A stretch of DNA of 46,809 nucleotides from an uncultured Methylophilaceae bacterium (GCA_903914945.1 CAIWQV010000045.1:1-46809); one strand, 5' to 3'; numbered from the stretch's first letter, positions 17,403-28,050 are shown. The notes: generated from the letters alone by a model not told the origin. Made by a program: numbers and translations.

Positions 17403-18737
17403 TCAGCTAGAAGCAATACTCATTGTTTCTAGCAAGATCGATCCCGTTAGTTTCGATCCATTTCTATAAACATCATTCCCAATCGCTACAATGTGTTTCA
17501 GCATGTCTTTCATGTTGCCCGCAATGGTAATTTCCTCAACCGGATAAGCAATCACGCCGTTTTCAATCCAATATCCTGCAGCGCCTCTAGAATAGTCTCC
17601 TGTGACCATATTGAGCCCGTGACCGAGTAACTCCGTCACAAGCAGACCTTGATGCATTGTTTTCATAAGATCTTGTAAATTTTTATTGCTAGTCTTAACA
17701 ATTAAATTATGAGCGCCGCCAGCGTTACCTGTTGATTCCATGCCGAGTTTTCTCGCGGAATAAGAAGACAAAAGATATCCATTAACAACCCCTTGATCAA
17801 TTAATAATCTTTTATGAGTTGCAACACCTTCATCGTCAAACATGGAGCTTGCATCACCTCTTAAAAGGAAGGGGTCTTCTTCGATGGTGAGATGATCACT
17901 GGCCACCTTTTCCCCAAGTGAATTTAAAAGAAAAGAAGATTGACGGTATAAATTACCGCCTGAGATCGCTGAAATAAGAGATGAAATAAGTCCTGCAGCT
18001 ATAGGTGCCTCAAAAATTACTGGGGCATGACATGTTTTAATTTTTTGTGCGCCTAATCGAGAAAGTGTTCTTGTTCCAGCTAATGTTCCTATAGATTCTG
18101 GAGACTCTAAATCTTCAACATGTCTTGCAGATGAATACCAATAATCTCTTTGCATCATCGATTTTTCTTCTGCAATGACAGAGCACCCTATGGAGTGTCT
18201 TGATGTTGGGTAGCCCCCTTCAAAGCCGTGACTATTAGCATAGATAAAAATACCCTCTGAAGATGAAACACTCGCTCCTTCGGAATTGGTAATTTTTTGA
18301 CTCACATCAAGCGCTGACGCCTCGCAAACTTTCGCAAGATCAATTAAATGATCGATAGAAATGTCCCAAGGGTTGTATAGATCGAGATCTTGCATATTAG
18401 TCGCCATAAGCTTTTTATCAGCTAGACCAAATAAAGGATCTGGCGCTGTATAACGTGCAATATTAAAAGCGGCGTCTACGGTATCTTCAATACTTTGATC
18501 AGACAGATCTGAGGAGCTTGAGCTACCCTTTCGCTGCCCGTTATAAAGTGTCACAGAAAAACCTTTGTCTCTATTAATTTCAAGGGTTTCAAGATTGCCT
18601 AAACGTATAGAAACATTTTGACCTGTGCCATAACTTATCTCAACCTCAGATGCAGTCGCACCTATTTTTTTTGCGTAATTAAGTGTGCGATCAGCAATTT
18701 TCTTTAAATGCTCTAAATCAAATTGATTTTTTTTCAT
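17403..18737 (-). CDS. pmbA: TldE/PmbA metalloprotease-related protein
   Basis: PmbA (TldE) partners TldD, a metallopeptidase that processes peptides such as microcins and CcdA-like substrates. The 444-aa protein begins FDLEHLKKIADRTLNYAKKIGATASEVEISYG, has the ...SRHSIGCSVIAEE region and ends with the typical GDYSRGAAGYWIENGVIAYPVEEITIAGN. The catalytic HExxxH of TldD is absent, as expected for TldE. tldD is not in the window. It is divergent from darP, a pairing conserved in many Proteobacteria. Confidence 0.95.
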   Translation of the reverse strand: MKKNQFDLEHLKKIADRTLNYAKKIGATASEVEISYGTGQNVSIRLGNLETLEINRDKGFSVTLYNGQRKGSSSSSDLSDQSIEDTVDAAFNIARYTAPDPLFGLADKKLMATNMQDLDLYNPWDISIDHLIDLAKVCEASALDVSQKITNSEGASVSSSEGIFIYANSHGFEGGYPTSRHSIGCSVIAEEKSMMQRDYWYSSARHVEDLESPESIGTLAGTRTLSRLGAQKIKTCHAPVIFEAPIAAGLISSLISAISGGNLYRQSSFLLNSLGEKVASDHLTIEEDPFLLRGDASSMFDDEGVATHKRLLIDQGVVNGYLLSSYSARKLGMESTGNAGGAHNLIVKTSNKNLQDLMKTMHQGLLVTELLGHGLNMVTGDYSRGAAGYWIENGVIAYPVEEITIAGNMKDMLKHIVAIGNDVYRNGSKLTGSILLETMSIASS

Positions 18738-18812
18738 GTCTTTATAGGTGAGAAAGTAAACCCTGTTATCATAACTTAGAAATAGTCACTCTATTAACTC
18801 ACAAATATTCAT

Positions 18813-19313
18813 ATGGTAAAAGATAAAGACCTCGAAAAAAATACCGTCAGTAGAACGCAGCTCAAACTTGAAGCAGAAAAACTTCAGTCGATCGGATTGA
18901 AATTATGTGATTTATCTACCTCTAAATTAAAAGCCTTAGATCTGCCGCCCAACTTACTTGAGGCTATTCTTGCGATGCAAAAAATTACAAGCAATGGCGC
19001 TAAAAGGCGCCAGAGTCAGTATATTGGGAAGCTTATGAGGAATTTTGACACCACTGAATTAAATACCATCATGACTTTTTGGGACCAACAAGAGCTTAAA
19101 GAAAAGCAACATTTTCATAATGTCGAACTATGGCGTAAAAAATTAGTTGAAGAGCCAGGAAGTGTTAATGATTTCTTATCCAAACACCCTACCGACAAAA
19201 AATTAATTCTTTTAGACACGATTAAAGAAGCCATTGAAGAAAAGAATAAAGATAAGGCTCCAAAATATAATCGCGAATTATTTAAACTTATTAAAAAAAT
19301 TATAGAGCAATAA
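18813..19313 (+). CDS. darP: DarP (YjgA) ribosome-associated assembly factor
   Basis: YjgA/DarP associates with late 50S precursors and promotes large-subunit maturation. The 166-aa protein is highly charged and helical, and carries the family stretch VSRTQLKLEAEKLQSIGLKLCDLS followed by LPPNLLEAILAMQKITSNGAKRRQSQYIGKLMR. It is divergent from pmbA, the usual neighbour. Its stop is two bases from the stop of the convergent PDZ gene. Confidence 0.94.
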   Translation: MVKDKDLEKNTVSRTQLKLEAEKLQSIGLKLCDLSTSKLKALDLPPNLLEAILAMQKITSNGAKRRQSQYIGKLMRNFDTTELNTIMTFWDQQELKEKQHFHNVELWRKKLVEEPGSVNDFLSKHPTDKKLILLDTIKEAIEEKNKDKAPKYNRELFKLIKKIIEQ

Positions 19314-19315
19314 AA

Positions 19316-20071
19316 TTATCTTTTATTAAGCTCAGCTGTCGCAATTTTTTCTTCATCATCTCTGATATATTTTATTTTGACTTTAGTGCCTTGATTTTTT
19401 TGTACTACTTTCGAAAAATCTTCTGGCGAGTCAACATTAAGATCGTTTAATTGAAGAACTACATCACCCTTTTCCATGCCTGCTTTAAAGGCAGGTGAAT
19501 CTTTAATCACCGCAATTACTTTAAGTCCTGGCTCTTGTTGCTTCTCTTTAGTATCTGAATTCTTTTTTACTAATTTAATGACATGCACACCAAAGATAGG
19601 CTGTGGAAGCTTTGCCCAATAGGTTGCATAGAATTCAAATTTACTATTTTTATCTTTTAAATCTGCTTCAGAGATTTCAAGTACAGTATTTTTTTCACCT
19701 TTATTGTCTTTTTTCATTTCATCATGAATCTGTCTTAAGCGAGCGGATCGAGTCATTTCATTCATCTTACGATCGTAGACAAAAACAACATCTGCTTGAA
19801 TCGACTGAGCATGTTTCAATGCCTGATTAGGTTCAACAAAGGGTCCTTGAAATGAAGAGGTCCCCATTAAGTCATAACCATCCTCTAGCATTCTTGTATT
19901 GTCTTTGTCTTTATTCATACCTGCGTAAATCTTAGTATCAGGCTGATTTTGCAATGAGTGAAGGCTATTGTTACTCTGGGTAAAGTAATTGGATTGAAAT
20001 AGATTTGTTTCATCCGCGACTGCTAAAAGACTTAAAAAGTTTAACAGTATAAAAATAAGTTTAAATTGCAT
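19316..20071 (-). CDS. Secreted PDZ-domain protein of unknown role
   Basis: From ATG 20071 the protein is 251 aa. I chose this start over 20104 because AAAGGAA lies seven bases before it and the product then opens with a signal peptide (MQFKLIFILLNFLSLLAVADE). Residues about 60-170 form an unrecognised globular region (MLEDGYDLMGTSSFQGPF; ALKHAQSIQADVVFVYDRK). A C-terminal PDZ domain follows (VIAVIKDSPAFKAGMEKGDVVLQLNDLNVDS). No trypsin-like or other protease domain is present. It probably acts in the periplasm as a binding or quality-control protein; no function can be named. Confidence 0.75.
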   Translation of the reverse strand: MQFKLIFILLNFLSLLAVADETNLFQSNYFTQSNNSLHSLQNQPDTKIYAGMNKDKDNTRMLEDGYDLMGTSSFQGPFVEPNQALKHAQSIQADVVFVYDRKMNEMTRSARLRQIHDEMKKDNKGEKNTVLEISEADLKDKNSKFEFYATYWAKLPQPIFGVHVIKLVKKNSDTKEKQQEPGLKVIAVIKDSPAFKAGMEKGDVVLQLNDLNVDSPEDFSKVVQKNQGTKVKIKYIRDDEEKIATAELNKR

Positions 20072-20127
20072 AAAATTCCTTTGAAACGTTAATGTTATGA
20101 TCAAGTTTTCATTAATTATGACCCACC

Positions 20128-20703
20128 ATGAAAAATAAGTTCACTAAAATTGGACTCATTTCAATTAGCGACCGAGCCTCAAAAGGAGAATATGAGGATC
20201 AAGGCATCCCTAATCTTAAAGCCTGGCTTCAAAAAGCTATAGCCTCTCCTTTCGAAACGCTTGAGAAAATAATTCCTGATGAAAGAAGTTTGATTGAATC
20301 TTCACTCATTCATCTTGTGGATATAGAAAAGTGTGATCTTATTCTTACTACAGGGGGCACAGGACCTGCTGAAAGAGATGTAACGCCTGAAGCCACTATG
20401 GGAATTGCAGATCGAGAGATGCCTGGCTTTGGTGAGCAAATGCGTCAAATTAGCCTTTATTTTGTGCCCACCGCCATTCTCTCAAGACAAGTAGCCGTGA
20501 TTCGTAAAAATACCCTGATTATTAATTTACCAGGCCAGCCTAAATCAATTACGCAAACACTCGAAGGCCTTAAGGACGATCAGGGAAAAACTCTTGTACA
20601 CGGCATATTTGCTGCAGTCCCTTATTGTATTGATCTTTTAAATGGTCCTTTTATCGAAACTCATTCAAATATTGTTGAGTCTTTTAGGCCCAAAGCTAAG
20701 TAA
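20128..20703 (+). CDS. mog: Molybdopterin adenylyltransferase
   Basis: Mog adenylates molybdopterin before molybdenum insertion. The 191-aa protein has the MoCF-binding motif LILTTGGTGPAERDVTPEATMGIADREMPGFGEQMR and NLPGQPKSI near the end, matching MogA rather than the shorter MoaB. It is divergent from the PDZ gene, and thiL starts two bases after its stop. It implies at least one molybdoenzyme in the cell. Confidence 0.93.
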   Translation: MKNKFTKIGLISISDRASKGEYEDQGIPNLKAWLQKAIASPFETLEKIIPDERSLIESSLIHLVDIEKCDLILTTGGTGPAERDVTPEATMGIADREMPGFGEQMRQISLYFVPTAILSRQVAVIRKNTLIINLPGQPKSITQTLEGLKDDQGKTLVHGIFAAVPYCIDLLNGPFIETHSNIVESFRPKAK

Positions 20704-20705
20704 TC

Positions 20706-21650
20706 ATGACTTCTGAATTTGAAATTATTCAGCGCCACTTTAATAAAAAAACGAAACATACTATTTTAGGTATTGGTGATGATGCGGCCATCATTAAAAT
20801 CCAAAAAAATTATGAGATGGTTATTTCTTCAGACATGCTTGTGGAAAATATTCATTTTTTAAAAAAAACTGATCCGTCTCATTTGGGTTGGAAATCACTT
20901 GCGGTGAATCTTTCAGATATTGCTTCGATGGGTGCAAAAGCTAAATGGGCTACTTTGTCGATATCATTACCTAAACCAGATCAAATATGGCTCAAAAAAT
21001 TCTCTCAAGGTTTTTTCAAATGCGCAGAAAAATTTGGGATTGACCTTATTGGTGGCGATACGACAAAAGGACCTCTTACAATTTCAATCACCATCATGGG
21101 TGAAATTGCAAAAGGACAAAGCCTCCTAAGGTCTGGGGCTAAAATAAATGATGATATATGGGTGACAGGTCAATTAGGCAATGCATCAATGGGACTTACA
21201 AATCTCCAAGGGAAAATAAAACTCACTCCCCAATTGAAAACAAAATGCATTAAGGCGCTCGAAATACCCATGCCAAAAGTTTTATTTGGTCTTCATTTAT
21301 CTAAGTTCGCAAATAGTTGTATCGATATCTCTGATGGTCTGATTCAAGATTTAGGTCATATCATAAAAAATTCAAAGAAAGGTGCAACGATTTTTTTGAA
21401 TCAAATACCTTGCGATGACTTTATTAAAACATCAAAAAAATATCATTTCGCATTAAATGGCGGTGATGATTATGAATTACTATTTACAGCGCCTTTAAAA
21501 AATAGGGTTCATATAGAAAAGATTGCAAAAGAAACGAATACTAAGATAAGTATGATTGGCTCTATCAGTAATCAAAGATCTATAAAGATCGTGAATGAAA
21601 ATGGTAAATTACTATCATTTAGCTCTAAAGGATTTGACCATTTTGCCTAA
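20706..21650 (+). CDS. thiL: Thiamine-monophosphate kinase
   Basis: ThiL makes thiamine diphosphate, the active cofactor. The 314-aa protein has the PurM/ThiL-fold motifs TILGIGDDAAIIKI, SSDMLVENIHFL, IGGDTTKGPLTISITIMG and CIDISDGLIQDLGHI. The order thiL-pgpA-pncC is common in Proteobacteria. Its 3' end overlaps pgpA by eight bases if pgpA starts at TTG 21643. No TPP riboswitch is visible upstream. Confidence 0.95.
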   Translation: MTSEFEIIQRHFNKKTKHTILGIGDDAAIIKIQKNYEMVISSDMLVENIHFLKKTDPSHLGWKSLAVNLSDIASMGAKAKWATLSISLPKPDQIWLKKFSQGFFKCAEKFGIDLIGGDTTKGPLTISITIMGEIAKGQSLLRSGAKINDDIWVTGQLGNASMGLTNLQGKIKLTPQLKTKCIKALEIPMPKVLFGLHLSKFANSCIDISDGLIQDLGHIIKNSKKGATIFLNQIPCDDFIKTSKKYHFALNGGDDYELLFTAPLKNRVHIEKIAKETNTKISMIGSISNQRSIKIVNENGKLLSFSSKGFDHFA

Positions 21651-22125
21651 TCTTAAATTTCTCTTTAAACATCCTGCGTATTTTTTAGCACTAGGTTTTG
21701 GCACCGGCCTCTCAAGAAAGGCTCCAGGCACATTAGGCACGCTTACAGCAATTCCACTTTATTTATTGATTTCTTCTTACAGTTCTTTCTCGCAAATATT
21801 GATTGCTATATTTTTTGCAATCATCGGGGTTTTTATTTGTGATTACACTGCACGCGCGCTCAAAGTAAAAGATCCAAGCGCTATTGTTTGGGATGAAATT
21901 GCAGCCTTCTTTCTAATGCTAGTCATTTGCCAACCCCTTTGGAATTTCACACAAATCATTCAATTATTTTTACTCTTTAGGTTGTTTGATATTTGGAAGC
22001 CCTTTCCGATAAATTATTTAGATAAACATGTCGATGGCGGATTAGGGATCATGCTTGATGACTATGCTGCAGCCCTCTTTGCTTTATTCATTTTTTTCTT
22101 AACTCAATGGCTCATAAACTCATAG
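21643..22125 (+). CDS. pgpA: Phosphatidylglycerophosphatase A
   Basis: PgpA dephosphorylates phosphatidylglycerophosphate to phosphatidylglycerol at the inner membrane. The protein (160 aa from TTG 21643) shows GFGTGLSRKAPGTLGTLTAIPLY, KDPSAIVWDEIAAFF and the terminal HVDGGLGIMLDDYAAAL, with hydrophobic segments between. The ORF-track start at 21595 lies deep inside thiL and adds residues not expected in the family, so TTG is preferred. It overlaps both thiL and pncC. Confidence 0.9.
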   Translation: MPNLKFLFKHPAYFLALGFGTGLSRKAPGTLGTLTAIPLYLLISSYSSFSQILIAIFFAIIGVFICDYTARALKVKDPSAIVWDEIAAFFLMLVICQPLWNFTQIIQLFLLFRLFDIWKPFPINYLDKHVDGGLGIMLDDYAAALFALFIFFLTQWLINS

Positions 22126-22607
22126 AAGAAATATGCCTTCAATTAGGCAGCTTGCTTGCGCAAAAAAAAATTTATATAGCAGTGGCTGAGTCCTGCACTG
22201 GGGGGATGTTAAGCCAATATCTGACAAGCATCCCCGGAAGCTCCGCCTGGTTTGATCGTGGATTTGTGACTTATAGTAATGAATCAAAAATAGATTTACT
22301 TGATGTTGATACAAAGACGCTTTCAAATTTTGGGGCTGTAAGTAAAGAAACTGCTTCGGAAATGGCATTGGGCGCTTTAAATAAGAGTCGTGCCGATATT
22401 ACGCTTTCTATTACTGGAATTGCTGGCCCTGGAGGAGGTTCCTCCGACAAGCCTGTAGGTACTGTTTTTTTTGCAATCGCATATCAAAATAAGATCATTT
22501 TTAATGTCTCGAAAGTCTTCCCAGGATCAAGAGAAAATATACGTGAATCTTCTTGTCTATTTGCACTAAATCAGGTCTTAGCGCTTACTTTAAATCTCCA
22601 AGTATGA
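22107..22607 (+). CDS. pncC: Nicotinamide-nucleotide amidase (CinA C-terminal domain)
   Basis: PncC hydrolyses NMN to nicotinate mononucleotide in NAD recycling. The 166-aa protein is the stand-alone CinA C-terminal domain, with AVAESCTGGMLSQYLTSIPGSSAWFDRGFVTYSNESK and SITGIAGPGGGSSDKPVGTVFFA. It starts inside the end of pgpA (19-base overlap) and precedes recA by 44 bases, a frequent cinA-recA-recX neighbourhood. Confidence 0.94.
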   Translation: MAHKLIEEICLQLGSLLAQKKIYIAVAESCTGGMLSQYLTSIPGSSAWFDRGFVTYSNESKIDLLDVDTKTLSNFGAVSKETASEMALGALNKSRADITLSITGIAGPGGGSSDKPVGTVFFAIAYQNKIIFNVSKVFPGSRENIRESSCLFALNQVLALTLNLQV

Positions 22608-22651
22608 AATAATTATCAGTGATAAAAACACTTAATTAAAGGCATATTTAG

Positions 22652-23686
22652 ATGGATGACAACAAAAGTAAAGCCCTCGCTGCAGCACTAGCGCAGATCG
22701 AAAAACAATTCGGAAAAGGTTCAGTCATGAGAATGGATGATTCCGAAGTCATCGAAGATATTCAGTCTGTTTCAACAGGCTCAATCGGTCTTGATATTGC
22801 TCTTGGCATCGGCGGATTACCTCGAGGACGTGTAGTTGAAATATACGGGCCAGAATCTTCAGGTAAGACATCTTTAACGCTATCAGTCATAGCTCAAATG
22901 CAAAAACTTGGAGGCGTTGCAGCCTTTATAGATGCCGAACATGCACTTGACCCTCAATATGCAGCAAAGCTAGGCGTTGTTGTTCCAGACTTACTGATTT
23001 CTCAGCCTGACACTGGAGAACAGGCTCTTGAGATTGCGGATATGCTTGTGCGAAGTGGTTCAGTAGACATTGTGGTGATTGACTCTGTGGCAGCTCTTAC
23101 GCCACGTGCAGAAATTGAAGGTGAAATGGGTGACTCACATATGGGCCTTCAGGCTCGACTTATGTCTCAAGCGTTAAGAAAATTAACGGGTAATATTAAA
23201 AAAACAAATACCCTTGTCATCTTTATTAATCAAATTCGTATGAAAATTGGGGTGATGTTTGGTAATCCAGAAACAACCACAGGTGGTAATGCACTAAAAT
23301 TTTACGCCTCTGTAAGACTTGATATACGTCGTATAGGAGCTATTAAAAAAGGTGACGAAGTCGTGGGCGCTGAAACACGAGTTAAAGTGGTTAAAAATAA
23401 AGTTGCACCCCCATTTAGACAGGCTGAATTTGATGTGCTTTATGGTGAAGGTATTTCAAGAGAAGGCGAAATTATTGAGATTGGTGCGCAATTAAATTTC
23501 GTCGAAAAAGCAGGTTCTTGGTATAGCTATAACGGTGAAAAAATTGGCCAAGGCAAAGATAATGCGAGAGAGTTCCTGAAAGAAAATCCAAAAATTGCTC
23601 AAGAAATTGAAGATAAAATTAGAGCAAACTCATCGACACTAAGTGAAGCGATGACTGCGCCGCAGGAAACTGACGAAACTGAGTAA
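22652..23686 (+). CDS. recA: Recombinase RecA
   Basis: RecA drives homologous strand exchange and DNA repair. The 344-aa protein has Walker A GPESSGKT, the [28 protein letters not shown]-terminal core, loop regions around [20 protein letters not shown] and [28 protein letters not shown], and a short acidic tail. Upstream, a short dyad (TTATCA-G-TGATAA) is present, but I see no CTGT-N8-ACAG LexA box. Confidence 0.98.
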   Translation: MDDNKSKALAAALAQIEKQFGKGSVMRMDDSEVIEDIQSVSTGSIGLDIALGIGGLPRGRVVEIYGPESSGKTSLTLSVIAQMQKLGGVAAFIDAEHALDPQYAAKLGVVVPDLLISQPDTGEQALEIADMLVRSGSVDIVVIDSVAALTPRAEIEGEMGDSHMGLQARLMSQALRKLTGNIKKTNTLVIFINQIRMKIGVMFGNPETTTGGNALKFYASVRLDIRRIGAIKKGDEVVGAETRVKVVKNKVAPPFRQAEFDVLYGEGISREGEIIEIGAQLNFVEKAGSWYSYNGEKIGQGKDNAREFLKENPKIAQEIEDKIRANSSTLSEAMTAPQETDETE

Positions 23687-24149
23687 TACAAAAAATAATC
23701 CATCAGTTTTACTTAAGAAAAGAGCGCTGTATTACTTAGCAAAAAGAGAATATTCATATCTCGAATTAAAATTAAAAATAAGTGAATATGCTTGGACGCT
23801 TGAATTTGATAAAAACACACTAGATCTTTTTTTATCTTCTTTAGTGTCGGAAGGCTGGCTCTCTAATGAGAGGTATTGCGAACAATTTATACATGCAAAA
23901 AAAAGTAAATTTGGGCGTTATAAAATCATCCGACAACTTGAGGAAAAAGGTATTGATCAAACGCTTATTGGCCAATATCTAGAGCCTCTTAAAAACCAAG
24001 AATTATCATATGCAAAACAAGTCTGGCAAAAAAAATTTAAACTTTTACCCTCTTCTCAAGAAGAATGGTCAAAACAAGCTCGCTTTATGCAAAGCCGCGG
24101 GTTTGATGTTTCGCTTATAAAAAAAATATTGAACGCCAAGGAAGAATAG
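23679..24149 (+). CDS. recX: Regulatory protein RecX, probable CTG start
   Basis: RecX binds RecA filaments and limits their activity. The ORF track lists only a 101-aa fragment from GTG 23844. The same frame is open back to a TGA at 23652 and encodes the conserved N-terminal RecX region [27 protein letters not shown], followed by [37 protein letters not shown]. No ATG, GTG or TTG occurs before that region. CTG 23679 overlaps the recA stop and has AGGAAA about nine bases before it, giving 156 aa, close to the family length of about 150-170. The start codon is inferred; the gene identity is solid. Confidence 0.8.
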   Translation: MSNTKNNPSVLLKKRALYYLAKREYSYLELKLKISEYAWTLEFDKNTLDLFLSSLVSEGWLSNERYCEQFIHAKKSKFGRYKIIRQLEEKGIDQTLIGQYLEPLKNQELSYAKQVWQKKFKLLPSSQEEWSKQARFMQSRGFDVSLIKKILNAKEE

Positions 24150-24156
24150 CCAGCGC

Positions 24157-26811
24157 ATGTCGACTCTATCAAATAATCCAATGATCTCAAGCAGTGAAAT
24201 TAGAGATATTTTTCTCAATTTCTTTAAAAGCAAACAACATCAAATTGTAAGCTCTAGCTCTTTAGTGCCCGGCGAAGACCCTACTTTGCTTTTCACAAAT
24301 GCAGGCATGAATCAATTCAAAGATGTTTTTCTTGGATTTGATAAGCGAAATTACGCACGTGCAACATCCAGTCAAAAATGTGTAAGGGCTGGTGGCAAAC
24401 ATAATGACTTAGAAAACGTCGGCTACACAGCTAGACACCATACCTTTTTTGAAATGCTGGGCAACTTCAGTTTCGGTGATTATTTCAAAAAAGATGCTAT
24501 TCAATATGCATGGGAACTCCTTACTGAGGTTTACAAAATTCCTAAAGAAAAACTTTTGGTCACTGTTTATAGTGAAGATGAAGAAGCTTATGACATCTGG
24601 GCTAAGTTAATTGGTATTCAACCAGATAAAATTGTCCGTATTGGAGATAACAAGGGAACAAAATACGCATCAGATAATTTTTGGATGATGGGTGATACTG
24701 GGCCATGCGGTCCTTGTACTGAAATTTTTTATGATCACGGAAGTCATATACCTGGAGGACCTCCAGGATCTAAAGACGAAGATGGCGATCGCTTTATTGA
24801 AATTTGGAATATTGTTTTCATGCAATATAACCGTGACGACAAAGGGACTATGCATTTACTTCCAAAACCTTCTGTTGATACTGGCATGGGTTTAGAAAGA
24901 ATAAGTGCTGTTCTTCAAGGTGTTCATGCAAATTATGAAACAGATTTATTTGTCCCTCTCATTAAATCAGCTGCAAAGATTACAAAAACTTCAGACCTTA
25001 ATCATCCTTCATTAAAAGTGTTGTCAGATCATATTCGTGCCTGCACTTTTCTAATTTCTGATGGCGTAATTCCGAGTAACGAAGGTCGCGGCTATGTCTT
25101 AAGAAGAATTATTCGAAGAGCTATTAGACATGGCTATAAACTAGGCTGCAGGAAGCCATTCTTCCACCAATTAGTGGGCGATGTAGTTCATATGTTAGCT
25201 AGCGCTTACCCAGATATCGAAAAGAATAAACAAAACATTGAGCTATCACTTCAGCAAGAAGAAGAGCGCTTTTTTGAAACCATTGAAAATGGCATGAATA
25301 TATTAGAAGAATCTATTGATGTTTTAATTAAAAGCAATCAAACAACTTTCGATGGTCAAATTGCTTTCAAGCTTCATGACACATTTGGCTTTCCCTTAGA
25401 TCTCACTGCGGACATCTGTCGTGAAAAAAATATATTGATTGATCAAGAGGGTTTTGATAAAGCTATGGAGGCTCAAAAATCCATGGCTCGATCCTCTAAT
25501 AAATTCAAAATGAAAATGAATATTGACTATAGTGGTGAGGCTTCAGTCTTTAAAGGTTATGAATCTTCCGAATGCAAAGCAAAAGTTTTAGCTTTATTTA
25601 AGGATGACGAATCTAAAAAAGAATTACTAAAAGGTGAATCTGGTATTGTCATTCTCGATGTCACTCCGTTTTATGCTGAATCTGGCGGTCAAATTGGAGA
25701 CCAAGGCGTCATCAAAACTTCTAACGGCATTTTTGCTGTTGCAGATACACAAAAAATTAAAGCAAAAATTTATGCGCATTATGGCGTTGTTGAATCAAAC
25801 AGCATCAAGGTATCTGATGAGGTCACTGCAACTGTGAATCATGATTTAAGAAAACATATTATGCGCAATCATTCAGCTACGCACTTGCTTCACAAAGCAC
25901 TCAAACATTTATTGGGCGCGCATGTCGAACAAAAAGGCTCTCTTGTTGATGACTCAAAAACACGCTTTGACTTTTCTCATCCTCAAGCTTTAAGTGCTGA
26001 TGAAATCAATTCGGTTGAAATCGCTGTTAATCAGGAAATACTTAACAATACAGATACAGAAGCAAAAACAATGGCCCTAGAAGATGCTAAAAAAAGTGGT
26101 GCCATGATGCTTTTCGGAGAAAAATATTCTGATGAAGTGAGAGTGCTTAGCATCGGGTCAAGTAAGGAGCTATGTGGTGGCACGCATGTGCATAGAACAG
26201 GTGACATTGGTGCTTTTAAAATTATATCTGAAACAGGTATTTCTTCAGGTATCAGACGTATTGAGGCTACCACAGGATTTAATGTCATACGTTATATGAA
26301 TGATCATGTTTCAATCCTCGATCGTTTAGCGCATGATCTTAAAGTGCCTTCGACAGAACTTTTAAGCAAAATAGATCAAATGCAAGATCAGATCAAAGAA
26401 CATGAAAAAAATATTCAGCAACTTAAATCAAAAATTGCATTGTCTGAAAGTGGTAATTTAGCTAAGAAAGCAATCTTAGTAGGTGAGATTAAAGTGCTTA
26501 TAGAAAAATTAGCTTCTGCAGATGCTTCAGCGCTAAGAGAGACAATTGATAAACTTAAATCAGAACTTAAAAGTGCAGTTATAATTTTAAGCACTGTTGA
26601 TCAAGGCAAGGTAACTTTAGCCGTTGGAGTAACTAACGATTTAATACAAAAAATAAAAGCGGGTGATATCGCAAGCGATTTGGCAATTGCAATGGGCGGC
26701 AAAGGAGGAGGTAAACCTGATCTTGCAATGGCTGGAGGATCGAAACCCGAGCTTCTCGATCAAGCGTTTAATGATTGTTTAACTAAAATAAAGAAAATAA
26801 TTCTTAACTAA
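24157..26811 (+). CDS. alaS: Alanyl-tRNA synthetase
   Basis: AlaS charges tRNA-Ala and clears mischarged Ser/Gly. The 884-aa protein contains the aminoacylation core ([17 protein letters not shown]), the editing domain with zinc-type motifs [13 protein letters not shown] and [13 protein letters not shown], a coiled-coil linker and the C-Ala domain ending [15 protein letters not shown]. The order recA-recX-alaS is typical of Proteobacteria. It starts seven bases after recX. Confidence 0.98.
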   Translation: MSTLSNNPMISSSEIRDIFLNFFKSKQHQIVSSSSLVPGEDPTLLFTNAGMNQFKDVFLGFDKRNYARATSSQKCVRAGGKHNDLENVGYTARHHTFFEMLGNFSFGDYFKKDAIQYAWELLTEVYKIPKEKLLVTVYSEDEEAYDIWAKLIGIQPDKIVRIGDNKGTKYASDNFWMMGDTGPCGPCTEIFYDHGSHIPGGPPGSKDEDGDRFIEIWNIVFMQYNRDDKGTMHLLPKPSVDTGMGLERISAVLQGVHANYETDLFVPLIKSAAKITKTSDLNHPSLKVLSDHIRACTFLISDGVIPSNEGRGYVLRRIIRRAIRHGYKLGCRKPFFHQLVGDVVHMLASAYPDIEKNKQNIELSLQQEEERFFETIENGMNILEESIDVLIKSNQTTFDGQIAFKLHDTFGFPLDLTADICREKNILIDQEGFDKAMEAQKSMARSSNKFKMKMNIDYSGEASVFKGYESSECKAKVLALFKDDESKKELLKGESGIVILDVTPFYAESGGQIGDQGVIKTSNGIFAVADTQKIKAKIYAHYGVVESNSIKVSDEVTATVNHDLRKHIMRNHSATHLLHKALKHLLGAHVEQKGSLVDDSKTRFDFSHPQALSADEINSVEIAVNQEILNNTDTEAKTMALEDAKKSGAMMLFGEKYSDEVRVLSIGSSKELCGGTHVHRTGDIGAFKIISETGISSGIRRIEATTGFNVIRYMNDHVSILDRLAHDLKVPSTELLSKIDQMQDQIKEHEKNIQQLKSKIALSESGNLAKKAILVGEIKVLIEKLASADASALRETIDKLKSELKSAVIILSTVDQGKVTLAVGVTNDLIQKIKAGDIASDLAIAMGGKGGGKPDLAMAGGSKPELLDQAFNDCLTKIKKIILN

Positions 26812-26816
26812 TACTT

Positions 26817-28040
26817 ATGAGTTTAATTGTACAAAAATATGGTGGCACATCAGTTGGAACACCGGAAAGAATCCGGGCTGTTGCAAGGCGTGTTGCGCGT
26901 TACAAATCACTTGGTCATCAAGTTGTTGTAGTTGTCTCGGCAATGTCAGGCGAAACTAATCGACTGATTGGACTCGCCAAAGAAATCATGGAAGAGCCTG
27001 ATACACGAGAGTTAGATGTTATGGTCTCGACTGGAGAACAAGTGAGTATTGGTATGACAGCGCTTGCTTTAATTGATCTTGGGATTAAAGCTAAAAGCTA
27101 TACTGGCTCCCAAGTTAAAATCTTGACTGACGATGCTCATACTAAAGCCAGAATATTAAAAATAGACCATAACAATATTCAAGAAGATCTAGATAAGGGT
27201 TATGTAGTCGTTGTAGCTGGATTTCAAGGTGTTGATGAATATGGCAACATTACGACTCTCGGACGCGGTGGTTCAGACACAACAGGTGTCGCATTAGCCG
27301 CAGCTCTTAAAGCTGATGAATGTCAAATTTATACAGATGTGGACGGTATTTATACGACCGACCCTAGAGTTGTGCCTGAAGCTAAAAAATTAGACTCAAT
27401 TACTTTTGAAGAAATGTTAGAGATGGCAAGTCTTGGATCAAAAGTACTTCAAATCAGATCAGTCGAATTTGCAGGTAAATACAAAGTTAAATTAAGGGTG
27501 TTATCAAGCTTTGAAGAAGAAGGTGACGGCACTTTAATTACATTTGAGGAAAAAAACAATATGGAAGATCCCATTATTTCAGGCATCGCTTTTAATCGAG
27601 ATGAAGCTAAAGTCAGCATTCTTGGTGTCCCAGATAAACCAGGCATTGCTTATCAAATACTTGGCCCTATTGCAGACGCCAACATTGACGTTGACATGAT
27701 TATTCAAAATGTAGGCGCGATTGGAACAACTGATTTTACATTTACGGTGAATAGAAATGATCTAAATAAAGCGCTAACTATTCTTAATGAAAAGGTTAAA
27801 AATCATGTAGGCGCTAGAGAAGTTAATGGTAACGACAAAATTGCAAAAGTCTCTATTGTGGGAGTTGGTATGCGCTCACATGTGGGTGTTGCAAGTCAAA
27901 TGTTTAGAACATTATCTGAAGAAGGCATTAATATCGATATGATTTCAACCAGCGAAATCAAAATTTCAGTATTGATTGATGAAAAATATCTAGAACTTGC
28001 AGTCAGAGCCCTTCACAAAGCTTTCGGGCTTGATGCATAA
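26817..28040 (+). CDS. lysC: Aspartate kinase
   Basis: This enzyme phosphorylates aspartate, the entry to Lys, Thr, Met and diaminopimelate synthesis. The 407-aa protein begins [24 protein letters not shown], has [18 protein letters not shown] and two C-terminal ACT domains ([16 protein letters not shown] and [19 protein letters not shown]), so it is the single-function, feedback-regulated type. It follows alaS by five bases, a conserved order. tRNA-Ser lies downstream. Confidence 0.96.
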   Translation: MSLIVQKYGGTSVGTPERIRAVARRVARYKSLGHQVVVVVSAMSGETNRLIGLAKEIMEEPDTRELDVMVSTGEQVSIGMTALALIDLGIKAKSYTGSQVKILTDDAHTKARILKIDHNNIQEDLDKGYVVVVAGFQGVDEYGNITTLGRGGSDTTGVALAAALKADECQIYTDVDGIYTTDPRVVPEAKKLDSITFEEMLEMASLGSKVLQIRSVEFAGKYKVKLRVLSSFEEEGDGTLITFEEKNNMEDPIISGIAFNRDEAKVSILGVPDKPGIAYQILGPIADANIDVDMIIQNVGAIGTTDFTFTVNRNDLNKALTILNEKVKNHVGAREVNGNDKIAKVSIVGVGMRSHVGVASQMFRTLSEEGINIDMISTSEIKISVLIDEKYLELAVRALHKAFGLDA

Positions 28041-28050
28041 GCCCTAGAAA

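Noticed and set aside
23844-24149. 101-aa RecX from GTG as listed in the ORF track
   Set aside because: It omits the conserved RecX N-terminus encoded in the same frame upstream.
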